From NCBI GenBank assembly GCA_011390385.1, contig JAABSN010000136.1:1-9042 (forward strand): a stretch of DNA of 9,042 bases. The letters are read 5' to 3'. This DNA is from Thioalkalivibrio nitratireducens (GTDB lineage: Bacteria > Pseudomonadota > Gammaproteobacteria > Ectothiorhodospirales > Ectothiorhodospiraceae). Position numbers and translations under genes: made by a program. Within the stretch, counting starts at the first letter, position 1, and every line of letters begins with the position of its first letter. The notes beneath the pieces were generated by a model. The model ran no database searches. It had not been told where the DNA came from and saw only the letters and a program-made list of their open reading frames with translations. Shown here in pieces: positions 1 to 5,813 of the stretch.

Positions 1-23
1 GAATAGCGCCCAGTCATAGTGCC

Positions 24-57
24 CGTAGGGTGCGAATGGGCACAGCGAATTGCACCG
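24..57 (+). repeat. Short hairpin repeat, copy 1
   Basis: This 34-nt unit runs from CGTAGGGTGC to TTGCACCG. The ends GGTGC and GCACC, with the adjoining AAT and ATT, can pair as a stem with one bulged base around a loop of about 11 nt. It matches the reverse complement of 251-284 at 30 of 34 positions by eye. It is non-coding and resembles dispersed intergenic palindromic repeats of proteobacteria; I cannot assign a named family. Confidence 0.7.
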
Positions 58-72
58 GTGCATGTGGCCATG

Positions 73-89
73 CGCACCGAACAGGGGCA
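73..89. promoter_or_regulatory. Possible NtrC-type enhancer site (weak)
   Basis: The 17 bp read CGCACC, 5 nt, GGGGCA. Against the NtrC dyad TGCACC-N5-GGTGCA this is 10 of 12 arm positions. It lies about 300 bp upstream of the -24/-12 promoter. NtrC sites usually lie closer, but enhancer sites for sigma-54 can act at a distance. GGTGC and GCACC words are common here because the repeats carry them, so chance is a real alternative. Confidence 0.25.
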
Positions 90-113
90 CCAGCGAGCAC
101 CAACCATGTTCAG

Positions 114-130
114 TGCACCGTCATGAGGCA
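114..130. promoter_or_regulatory. Possible NtrC-type enhancer site (weak)
   Basis: The 17 bp read TGCACC, 5 nt, GAGGCA. The left arm is perfect and the right arm matches the NtrC half-site at 4 of 6 positions. Its centre is 41 bp, about four helical turns, from that of the similar dyad at 73-89. The call is tentative and depends on the RpoN promoter downstream being real. Confidence 0.22.
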
Positions 131-174
131 TCCGGTCCCACATCGGACGCGCGTGTTGACGTGAAAATGCAGCC

Positions 175-209
175 CGTAGGGTGCCGTGAGGCGAAGCCGA
201 ACCGCACCG
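175..209 (+). repeat. Short hairpin repeat, divergent copy 2
   Basis: This unit shares the start CGTAGGGTGC and the end GCACCG with copy 1, but its centre differs (GTGAGGCGAAGCCGAACC). It is 35 nt long and again has GGTGC/GCACC ends that can pair. It lies between copies 1 and 3, so three units sit within about 260 nt. It may be a sister subfamily rather than a direct copy. Confidence 0.55.
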
Positions 210-250
210 TTACCACGCGGGCATTGACCTCCAGGCTCCCGGGCCTCGAT

Positions 251-284
251 CGGCGCAATTCGCTGCGCTCATTGGCACCCTACG
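251..284 (-). repeat. Short hairpin repeat, copy 3 (inverted)
   Basis: Read on the minus strand this unit starts CGTAGGGTGCCAATGAGC and ends TTGCGCCG. It is in inverted orientation to copy 1 and the two enclose about 193 nt. It matches copy 4 inside the 3' end of the AlkP gene (2430-2463) at 29 of 34 positions. Confidence 0.7.
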
Positions 285-382
285 TGTTTCATTTTCCGGG
301 GCCGCGGATCCCCGCTTGGCGGGGACCTGGTATTCAACATCCATGAAACCTGGCGCGGATTGGCAACTCGCCCCGCCCAAGC

Positions 383-398
383 TGGCACTTTAATTGCT
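383..398 (+). promoter_or_regulatory. Sigma-54 (RpoN) -24/-12 promoter of the glutaminase gene
   Basis: The sequence TGGCACTTTAATTGCT fits the RpoN consensus TGGCACG-N4-TTGCW at every conserved position except the G after TGGCAC, which is T. The diagnostic GG (384-385) and GC (396-397) are separated by exactly 10 nt, as required. Transcription would start near 409, giving a leader of about 50 nt before the ATG at 460. I found no well-spaced -35/-10 pair next to the TTTAAT in this element. A sigma-54 promoter suits a glutamine-hydrolysing enzyme. Confidence 0.65.
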
Positions 399-459
399 GC
401 ATCGTTTGCCGGGGAACTTTGTTCCGGTCTTTCGGTGCCGGCAGCCAGGCGAAATCAGA

Positions 460-2361
460 ATGCAGACTCCACAAACGGTCGCAACGGACGACTACAACCC
501 GCCCGGGGATCACTCGGCCATCACCGCCTGCCTGGAAGAAATACACTCGGCCTACAGGAACGAAAACGGCGGCGCCCTCGCTGATTACATTCCGGAACTG
601 ACCAAGGTCGATCCGGGCCTCTTCGGCATCTCGCTGATGACCGTCGATGGACAGCCGTACTCGGTCGGCGACAGCAAAGCACTGTTCACGATCCAGAGCA
701 TTTCCAAGGCATTCGTCTATGGCCTCGCATTGGAAGACCATGGACTCGAAGGTGTGCTGACCCGTGTCGGTGTCGAGCCCTCCGGCGATGCCTTCAACGC
801 AATCGTCTTCGATGAGAGAACCAACCGCCCGTTCAACCCCATGGTGAACGCCGGAGCGATCGCGACCACAGGGCTGATCAAGGGCCACGGCAGCGAAGAA
901 CGCATGGGCCGCATCGTGGAAATGTTCCGGCGTTACACGGGCCGGGTACTCGAGGTGGACGAGAACGTTTTCAGCTCGGAGTCCGCCACCGGCCACCGCA
1001 ATCGCGCGATCACCTGGCTGATGCTCAATTTCGGGATGGTCGACGCGCGCGTCGACGAACATCTGGAGGTCTACTTCCGGCAATGCTCGTTACTGGTCAC
1101 GGCGGACGACCTGGCCATCATGGCCGCGACGCTGGCCAACGGCGGGGTCAACCCGGTCACCGGGGAGCGCGCCCTGGATGCGCGCTACGTCAAGTACGTG
1201 ATGGCCATCATGGCATCCTGCGGTATGTACGACTTTGCCGGTGAGTGGGCATTCCGCGTTGGGCTGCCCGCGAAGAGCGGCGTCGGAGGCGGCATCGTGG
1301 CGACGCTTCCCGGTCAGATGGGAATCGGCACTTTCTCGCCGCTGCTCGATGACCGTGGCAACAGCCTGCGCGGTATCAAGACCTGCGACGAACTGTCTCG
1401 ACGCTTCGGCCTGCATGTCTTCGACCCCATTCGTTCAGCCGATGCGGTCGCAAGAACCTATCGAGCAGACACCGTGCGGTCCAAGGTGGTCCGAAGGGAG
1501 ACCGAGCGACGAATACTCGACGAGCATGGGCACCGCGTTGTGGTCATGGAAATCCAGGGTGATCTCCAATTCCGGGCTGGGGAACAGATTCTGCGCCGGG
1601 CAACGGAAGCGGCGGAACAACCGCCAGAGGGCTGTGATCATCTGATTCTGGACCTGCACAGAGTCGGCCGAATCGCCCCCGCGGCCGCAGACCTGCTGCT
1701 CAAACTGAACCAGAACCTGGGGGATAGAGGGATACGGCTATATTTTGCCTGTGCTGGGAGGCGTGTGCGGAACCTCACTTTGGCGCTGCTGCCGCGGGCA
1801 GCCTTTCATGCCACGATCGACTCCGCATTGGAGCACTGCGAGGCTGCTGTGCTAGCCCGGTTGATGGCATTCGACGACACTCCGCCGCCAGCCGTGCCGA
1901 TGACGGAGATGGAATTGCTCCATGGGCTGAGTGGCGCGGATGTGGGGCGACTTGCTGCATTGGTTTCCTTACACCATTTTCCTGCCGGCAGCACCATCAT
2001 CCGGCAGGGCGACGAGGCCAACTGTCTGTGTTTCCTCGCCCGCGGCCGCGTGTCGATACAGATTCGCGACGCAGCGGACGCCGTGATTCGCCTCACGAGC
2101 ATTGGACCCGGCGTGGCTTTTGGCGAGATGGCCCTGATCGACGGGGGCCCGAGATCAGCTGACGCAGTCGCTGATCAGGACTGCGAAGTGCTGCAACTGG
2201 ATCTGGCCGACCTGCAGACGTTGAGCTGGAGCCGCCCCGGCATTGTCAACACACTCATTTCCAACATCACCAGTGTACTTTCCGAACGCCTGCGTCGCGC
2301 CAATACCGAGTTGCAAACGCTGACGCGACAATTGCCCCCGAGGCGAAACTTCAGGCCCTAA
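460..2361 (+). CDS. glsA: Glutaminase A fused to STAS and cyclic-nucleotide-binding domains
   Basis: Predicted 633-aa cytosolic enzyme hydrolysing L-glutamine to L-glutamate and ammonia. Residues about 25-325 are a complete serine-dependent glutaminase with the beta-lactamase-like fold. S80 and K83 (QSISK) form the S-x-x-K pair, followed by N130 (MVNAGAI), E174, N181, Y205, Y257 (GMYDF) and V275 (KSGVGGG), spaced as in characterised glutaminases. Residues about 355-465 look like a STAS domain, but the usual D-S-S-G phosphorylation motif reads A-P-A-A (406-409). Residues about 487-610 are a cNMP-binding domain with an intact phosphate cassette (FGEMALIDGGPRSA; E556, R565, S566). A basic helical tail follows, with no DNA-binding domain. 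The usual bacterial enzyme is about 310 aa, so half of this protein is added sensory sequence. ATG 460 is chosen because AGGCGAA lies 6 nt upstream; an in-frame TTG at 394 falls inside the sigma-54 promoter. The gene appears monocistronic. Confidence 0.93.
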   Translation: MQTPQTVATDDYNPPGDHSAITACLEEIHSAYRNENGGALADYIPELTKVDPGLFGISLMTVDGQPYSVGDSKALFTIQSISKAFVYGLALEDHGLEGVLTRVGVEPSGDAFNAIVFDERTNRPFNPMVNAGAIATTGLIKGHGSEERMGRIVEMFRRYTGRVLEVDENVFSSESATGHRNRAITWLMLNFGMVDARVDEHLEVYFRQCSLLVTADDLAIMAATLANGGVNPVTGERALDARYVKYVMAIMASCGMYDFAGEWAFRVGLPAKSGVGGGIVATLPGQMGIGTFSPLLDDRGNSLRGIKTCDELSRRFGLHVFDPIRSADAVARTYRADTVRSKVVRRETERRILDEHGHRVVVMEIQGDLQFRAGEQILRRATEAAEQPPEGCDHLILDLHRVGRIAPAAADLLLKLNQNLGDRGIRLYFACAGRRVRNLTLALLPRAAFHATIDSALEHCEAAVLARLMAFDDTPPPAVPMTEMELLHGLSGADVGRLAALVSLHHFPAGSTIIRQGDEANCLCFLARGRVSIQIRDAADAVIRLTSIGPGVAFGEMALIDGGPRSADAVADQDCEVLQLDLADLQTLSWSRPGIVNTLISNITSVLSERLRRANTELQTLTRQLPPRRNFRP

Positions 2362-2375
2362 GTGTCCTGTGACAC
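2362..2375. other. Small hairpin between convergent genes
   Basis: GTGTC (2362-2366) and GACAC (2371-2375) can pair around a CTGT loop directly after the glutaminase stop codon. The stem is only 5 bp and no T-run follows, so this is at best a weak transcription stop. The gap to the end of the opposing gene is only 36 nt. Confidence 0.25.
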
Positions 2376-2397
2376 GTCTAATGGCGTCTTGGAAATC

Positions 2398-3930
2398 TCA
2401 GGCGGACAAGCCAGATCGCAGACCGCGAACGGTGCAATTTGCGGCGCTCATTGGCGCCCTACTCCTTTCATCATCAGGCGTGGCCGCCGGTGCATTGACC
2501 AGATCCATCACCAGTCCGGCGACGTCCTCGATCGGCAATTTGCCTGAAGTTGCCAGTCGCGGCGCAGCGGCGGAAAGCATGAACATGCCAATCGGGCGGT
2601 GATCTCCGGTCCGTGCGTGCACCCGGGGGCGCAATACCGTCCCGTCGGGCATCTCGATCGAGGTGATCGGTATCTCCCGGTTCCACTCGAAACACAGATC
2701 CGGCAACTTGTCGGTCGATTCGGCATGCTCCTTCATCACATACACCGCTTTCACCAGCCGCTCCTTGCCGCCGTTCACGGTGATGGCCTGAAAGTGATCG
2801 TGCAGGAAGTCGAGCCAGTACTGCTCTTCGGCACCGGGTTCTACCAGACCGTGGGCTTCCCGACCTTTCAGATTCAGTCGAAAGCCGGGATTGGACATGT
2901 TGGTGGGAACGAAAAACCAGGGCAATGCCGCCCGATGCCGAGCAAGAGTCTGACGCTGCAACAAGGCCCGCAATGCCGCCTTGGGCCGTTGCAACCAAGG
3001 GTGCCAGCGGTACTTCTGCGGCATCCTCATGAAGGCACGGCGCACGCGGCGATAGACGCCCCGTCCGCTCTCCGGCAGGCCGGTACCCGACGGCAGGTTG
3101 TCCAGAACCTGTTCCAGGATTTCGGCCTCACCGAACGCAGACTCCATGCCGTGGCTCAAGGTGACGATCACGGTCTCAACGTCATCAGTGGCCACCAGCT
3201 CACCCAGCGCGCGGTCCAGACGCATATAGACCTGCTTCAAAAGGTCCTCCTGGCTGTCCGGCGCAGACTGCCCCTCGTGCGTATGCCACAACTGATGCCC
3301 CGCACAATGCGCCTCGCCGAATACGAGATAGAAAAGGTCCCAGTCCCGACTCTGCAGCAGATAGCTCGCCATCCGCTGCTTGTTGTCGATGCGCGCCAGC
3401 AGCTCTTCGCACAGGTCCTGCCTCGCCTGTGGGTCGAGCTCGACATCTTCACAGCGATCAAGGGGCGGCTGCCCGAACCTTCGGCGCAATTCCTGCAACA
3501 ACGCGGCGTCGGAGGCGAACGTCTGCATCGGTTCCGGGTCGTGGCCGGACCAGTTCACCAGTTGAAACCCGTTGATACCGGGTGAAACAGCCGTATGGGG
3601 GGCGTCGATCACCGCAACACGGCAACCAGCGGCGCTCAGCCGGTCCCACAGGGCGTTCCCCCCCAGATCGGGCTGCGGCATATCGACATCGAGATAGTTC
3701 GCCGGGTCGAAGACGCGGCGGAAATAACACCCATGCTCGGACGCCGGCAGACCGGAATTCAGCGTCGGCCAAACACTGGCGCTATACACCCCCACCGGCA
3801 ACCGTGTCTCCAGACATTGCCAATGCGCGAGAAACCGCGCCAGATGGGGCAGCGCCCCCTCCTTTGCCCACTGTCTTGCAAGGCCCGCATCACACGCATC
3901 GAGGCCTACGAACAGGACACTAGCCGACAT
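2398..3930 (-). CDS. AlkP-superfamily phosphodiesterase/phosphohydrolase
   Basis: Predicted 510-aa metal-dependent hydrolase of the alkaline phosphatase / nucleotide pyrophosphatase superfamily; the substrate is unknown. The N-terminus FVGLDACD gives metal ligand D11. The nucleophile loop is YSASVWPTLNSG (probably S50), followed by EHG (65-67). A metal motif GEAHCAGHQLWH lies at 205-216, SHGM at 259-262 where DHG is usual, and the late metal histidine is in TGDHRPIG (H443). There is no signal peptide or membrane segment, so it is probably cytoplasmic. The start at 3930 has GGAGG 9 nt upstream (3940-3944). The last 21 residues follow the usual family end (NAPAATPDD) and are partly encoded by a repeat copy, so the native stop was probably lost. 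The gene is divergent from a GT4 glycosyltransferase; enzymes of this type can accompany surface-glycan genes, but this is not shown here. Confidence 0.85.
   Translation of the reverse strand: MSASVLFVGLDACDAGLARQWAKEGALPHLARFLAHWQCLETRLPVGVYSASVWPTLNSGLPASEHGCYFRRVFDPANYLDVDMPQPDLGGNALWDRLSAAGCRVAVIDAPHTAVSPGINGFQLVNWSGHDPEPMQTFASDAALLQELRRRFGQPPLDRCEDVELDPQARQDLCEELLARIDNKQRMASYLLQSRDWDLFYLVFGEAHCAGHQLWHTHEGQSAPDSQEDLLKQVYMRLDRALGELVATDDVETVIVTLSHGMESAFGEAEILEQVLDNLPSGTGLPESGRGVYRRVRRAFMRMPQKYRWHPWLQRPKAALRALLQRQTLARHRAALPWFFVPTNMSNPGFRLNLKGREAHGLVEPGAEEQYWLDFLHDHFQAITVNGGKERLVKAVYVMKEHAESTDKLPDLCFEWNREIPITSIEMPDGTVLRPRVHARTGDHRPIGMFMLSAAAPRLATSGKLPIEDVAGLVMDLVNAPAATPDDERSRAPMSAANCTVRGLRSGLSA
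2430..2463 (-). repeat. Short hairpin repeat, copy 4, inside the AlkP coding end
   Basis: On the minus strand this reads AGTAGGGCGCCAATGAGC to TTGCACCG and matches copy 3 at 29 of 34 positions, in the same orientation. Unlike the other three copies it lies within a reading frame and supplies residues 490-500 (SRAPMSAANCT) of the AlkP protein. The downstream 10 codons to the TGA at 2398 appear to be former intergenic sequence. Confidence 0.65.
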
Positions 3931-3955
3931 CAGGGATGGCCTCCAGGCAGGCGCG

Positions 3956-3984
3956 TTGAAGGCGCCGATGCAACATCGTCTAAT
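3956..3984 (+). promoter_or_regulatory. Sigma-70-type promoter for the glycosyltransferase gene
   Basis: TTGAAG (3956-3961) and TCTAAT (3979-3984) are separated by 17 nt; they match TTGACA at 4 of 6 and TATAAT at 5 of 6 positions. Transcription would start near 3991, about 33 nt before the ATG at 4024. A 13-bp inverted repeat CGATG-caa-CATCG (3966-3978) fills most of the spacer and could be an operator. I found only a poor candidate in the opposite direction for the AlkP gene. Confidence 0.45.
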
Positions 3985-4023
3985 GGCGGTAATCTACCAA
4001 GTTGCCACGATGGAACAAAGTGT

Positions 4024-5130
4024 ATGCGTATCCTGCACGTCGCCTATGTCAAACCTCATGGCTCCCTTGGAGGTATGGAACGGTTGGTGCTGGATCTGGC
4101 CGCCGCGCAGCGAGAGCGGTACGGTTGTGAAGTCGCCTTTGCACTGAACCATGGCCGCTTTGCCGAAGCGGCTCGCGCCCGCGGCTTTGCATGCACGCAC
4201 CTCGCCGGTCGCAAGGCGCTCGCCGCGCTGGACGCCTATCGGCTTTACGCGCTCGTCGACCGGACGCGCCCCTCGATCGTCCACTCGCACCATCGGATGA
4301 CGACGTTCCTCCTCAGCCTTCTGCCACCAGGAGAAACACCTCTGGTGCATACCGAACACCTCTGGCGCCGCAACAGGCGGCTGTTTTTCCGTCCGGGCGA
4401 TTACGTCTGCTGTGTACACCCGTCCATCGCCAGAAACCTCTCGGATTACTATGACGTATCCGTTGACAAGCTGGCCACCATCGAAAATGCCGTGCCTCCG
4501 ATCGACGTCGATCGAAACAGGGTCGCCGCACTCCGCGTTTCGCTGTCGGGCGCGACCCGGCGACGACTGGTGCTGGTGCCCGCCCGACTGGAACCCGAGA
4601 AAGGCCATCGTTATCTGTTGCAGGCCCTGGCCGGCATGATGCCGGGACAACGGACCGCTCTGTCGGTAATATTCGCGGGCGACGGGTCTCAACGCGAGGC
4701 GTTGCGGCGGCAGGTGACGAGGTTGCGGCTTGACGACGTGGTGCAGCTTGTCGGCTACCGCGACGACATTCACGACTACATGGCCGCCTGCGACCTGATC
4801 GTCCTTCCCTCCTTGCAGGAGGGCATGCCGCTGTCCATTCTGGAGGCACACCAGCTGGGCAAGCCGGTCATCGCCAGCGACTTGCCGGGAACCCGCTATA
4901 CCGGAGGCCGAAACGGAGCGGTCAGCCTGGTCCCACCTGCGGACGCCGCAGCGCTGGCGGACTCGCTGACCTCGTTCCTGTGTGCAGGCAGCCATCGCGC
5001 GACAACCACCGTACCTGGCCCGGCACGAAGCCACGACGCCATGGTAGCGGACTACATGCGCGTCTACCGCAACCTGCTGAAGCCGTGCGGACACCTTGAT
5101 CCGTCAAGACGACCAGCCGGGGAAGGATAG
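4024..5130 (+). CDS. GT4-family (GT-B fold) glycosyltransferase
   Basis: Predicted 368-aa retaining glycosyltransferase that moves a sugar from a nucleotide-sugar donor to an unknown acceptor, probably at the inner face of the cytoplasmic membrane. The N-terminal Rossmann domain opens with MRILHVAY and the acceptor-side loop GSLGGMER (13-20). The donor-binding domain has PARLEPEKGH (186-195, K193), the strand VIFAGDG (215-221), GYRDDIHDYMAACD (244-257) and the signature E-x7-E at E266 and E274 (EGMPLSILE). The usual GT4 length is 360-400 aa, so the protein is complete. ATG 4024 is chosen because it begins the conserved first strand; the open frame extends to 3595, but upstream it has no similarity and overlaps the AlkP gene. 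The ribosome site is weak (TGGA at 4011-4014). Polysaccharide, O-antigen or glycolipid synthesis is plausible, but the product cannot be read from sequence. Confidence 0.88.
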   Translation: MRILHVAYVKPHGSLGGMERLVLDLAAAQRERYGCEVAFALNHGRFAEAARARGFACTHLAGRKALAALDAYRLYALVDRTRPSIVHSHHRMTTFLLSLLPPGETPLVHTEHLWRRNRRLFFRPGDYVCCVHPSIARNLSDYYDVSVDKLATIENAVPPIDVDRNRVAALRVSLSGATRRRLVLVPARLEPEKGHRYLLQALAGMMPGQRTALSVIFAGDGSQREALRRQVTRLRLDDVVQLVGYRDDIHDYMAACDLIVLPSLQEGMPLSILEAHQLGKPVIASDLPGTRYTGGRNGAVSLVPPADAAALADSLTSFLCAGSHRATTTVPGPARSHDAMVADYMRVYRNLLKPCGHLDPSRRPAGEG

Positions 5131-5353
5131 GTAGCCAGACTCGATACGGGCGTTCCACAGGTTCGCTTCAATCGTCGTGCGCGAGGCGGGTCGGCCGGAT
5201 CACAGTGAATCCGCTCATGGGTCGCCCGGGCGATGCGGCTTGGACCTTGCCTGGGCTGGCGCTGGGGCAATGGGAAGAGATCACCCTGGAGCCGGCGGCT
5301 GCACACGGTGAGAGACGATGGTTGGATGTTTGCGCTGCAGGCGAAACTGAGAA
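5131..5353. other. Intergenic gap, no gene seen
   Basis: This stretch separates the glycosyltransferase stop from tRNA-Glu on the opposite strand. It holds only a weak 5-bp hairpin (CGGAT 5196-5200 with ATCCG 5209-5213). No convincing terminator for either converging transcript is visible. Short open frames here run into the tRNA or have no ribosome site. Confidence 0.5.
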
Positions 5354-5429
5354 TGGCGTCCCCACGGGGATTCGAACCCCGGTCGCCGCCGTGAAAGGGC
5401 GGTGTCCTAGGCCTCTAGACGATGGGGAC
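5354..5429 (-). tRNA. tRNA-Glu (anticodon TTC)
   Basis: A complete 76-nt cloverleaf is read leftward: acceptor GTCCCCA pairs with TGGGGAC, the anticodon arm is CCGCC-CTTTCAC-GGCGG with TTC at 5393-5395, the T arm is CGGGG-TTCGAAT-CCCCG, the discriminator is G and the CCA end is encoded (5354-5356). It closely resembles the E. coli tRNA-Glu. It lies downstream of gltX on the same strand, so the synthetase and its tRNA may share a transcript. No clear T-tailed hairpin is visible just downstream. Confidence 0.97.
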
Positions 5430-5455
5430 GCAGAGGCAACGTCTTGACTGCGGAA

Positions 5456-5674
5456 CTACTCGGGCGGACCTTTCGGTTCCGACCCGTTACCCGGGGTGTG
5501 CAGCAGGGTTGTCACGACCCCGTTGAACACGAGCAAGAAACCAACGGGCACCATTGCGATCAGGGGCTTCGCCCACGAATCACTGCCGATGAACATCAGT
5601 CCGAAGCCGCCGACCAGGCCGATGACTCCAAGAACGAGGCCCAGGTACAGGGAAATCATCCCGAACTTGTGCAT
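5456..5674 (-). CDS. Small two-helix membrane protein between tRNA genes
   Basis: A 72-aa protein of unknown function. Residues about 6-30 (ISLYLGLVLGVIGLVGGFGL) and 38-60 (LIAMVPVGFLLVFNGVV) are strongly hydrophobic and should form two inner-membrane helices joined by a short loop (GSDSWAKP). The C-terminal tail is polar and rich in Pro and Gly. I do not recognise the family. The frame stays open upstream into the tRNA-Ala gene, but translation should begin at ATG 5674, which leaves 23 nt after the tRNA and has a modest GAGAG at 5679-5683. It lies between tRNA-Ala and tRNA-Glu on the same strand, with 26 nt to the next tRNA. Codons fitting a hydrophobic pattern without interruption support a real gene. 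Confidence 0.65.
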   Translation of the reverse strand: MHKFGMISLYLGLVLGVIGLVGGFGLMFIGSDSWAKPLIAMVPVGFLLVFNGVVTTLLHTPGNGSEPKGPPE

Positions 5675-5697
5675 GGTTCTCTCGCACTTCACCTTAT

Positions 5698-5773
5698 TGG
5701 TGGAGCCAGGCGGGATCGAACCGCCGACCTCCTGCATGCCATGCAGGCGCTCTCCCAGCTGAGCTATGGCCCC
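5698..5773 (-). tRNA. tRNA-Ala (anticodon GGC)
   Basis: A complete 76-nt cloverleaf on the minus strand with encoded CCA (5698-5700). The acceptor GGGGCCA pairs with TGGCTCC and contains the G3-U70 wobble recognised by alanyl-tRNA synthetase. The anticodon arm is CCTGC-ATGGCAT-GCAGG with GGC at 5738-5740, and the T arm is GGCGG-TTCGATC-CCGCC. It starts 40 nt after the gltX stop. E. coli also has tRNA-Ala(GGC) genes near gltX, so the neighbourhood is conserved. Confidence 0.97.
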
Positions 5774-5813
5774 GAAAGGCGAGCGCGCAATTTACCCATG
5801 CGACCGAAGGGTG

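Larger units (their letters stand above)
1..459. other. Non-coding region upstream of the glutaminase gene
   Basis: I see no credible gene in these 459 nt; the open frames here have neither family resemblance nor a plausible ribosome site. The region holds three repeat copies, a perfect 12-bp palindrome TGCACCGGTGCA (51-62), a GC-rich hairpin at 309-325 (TCCCCGC, 3-nt loop, GCGGGGA) with no T-run after it, two loose NtrC-like sites and a sigma-54-type promoter close to the gene. Confidence 0.7.

Noticed and set aside
51..62. TGCACCGGTGCA as a full NtrC site
   Set aside because: The two half-sites touch with no 5-nt spacer, and the left half belongs to repeat copy 1.
309..325. GC-rich hairpin as a terminator of an upstream gene
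   Set aside because: The stem is good but no T-run follows on either strand, and no upstream gene lies within the window.
50..346. Open frame of 98 codons in the leftmost intergenic region
   Set aside because: It runs through three non-coding repeats, has no ribosome site and has no protein-like pattern.
334..1083. Minus-strand frame of 249 codons across the glutaminase start
   Set aside because: It overlaps the catalytic glutaminase region and the RpoN promoter and looks like a codon-bias shadow.
2599..3585. Open frame of 328 codons on the plus strand opposite the AlkP gene
   Set aside because: It has no family features, and the opposite strand encodes a protein with the expected AlkP motifs and a good ribosome site.
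5205..5447. Open frames running through the tRNA-Glu and tRNA-Ala genes
   Set aside because: Their translations (such as PTGIRTPV or VEPGGIEPPTS) are the well-known spurious reading of tRNA T-arms, not proteins.
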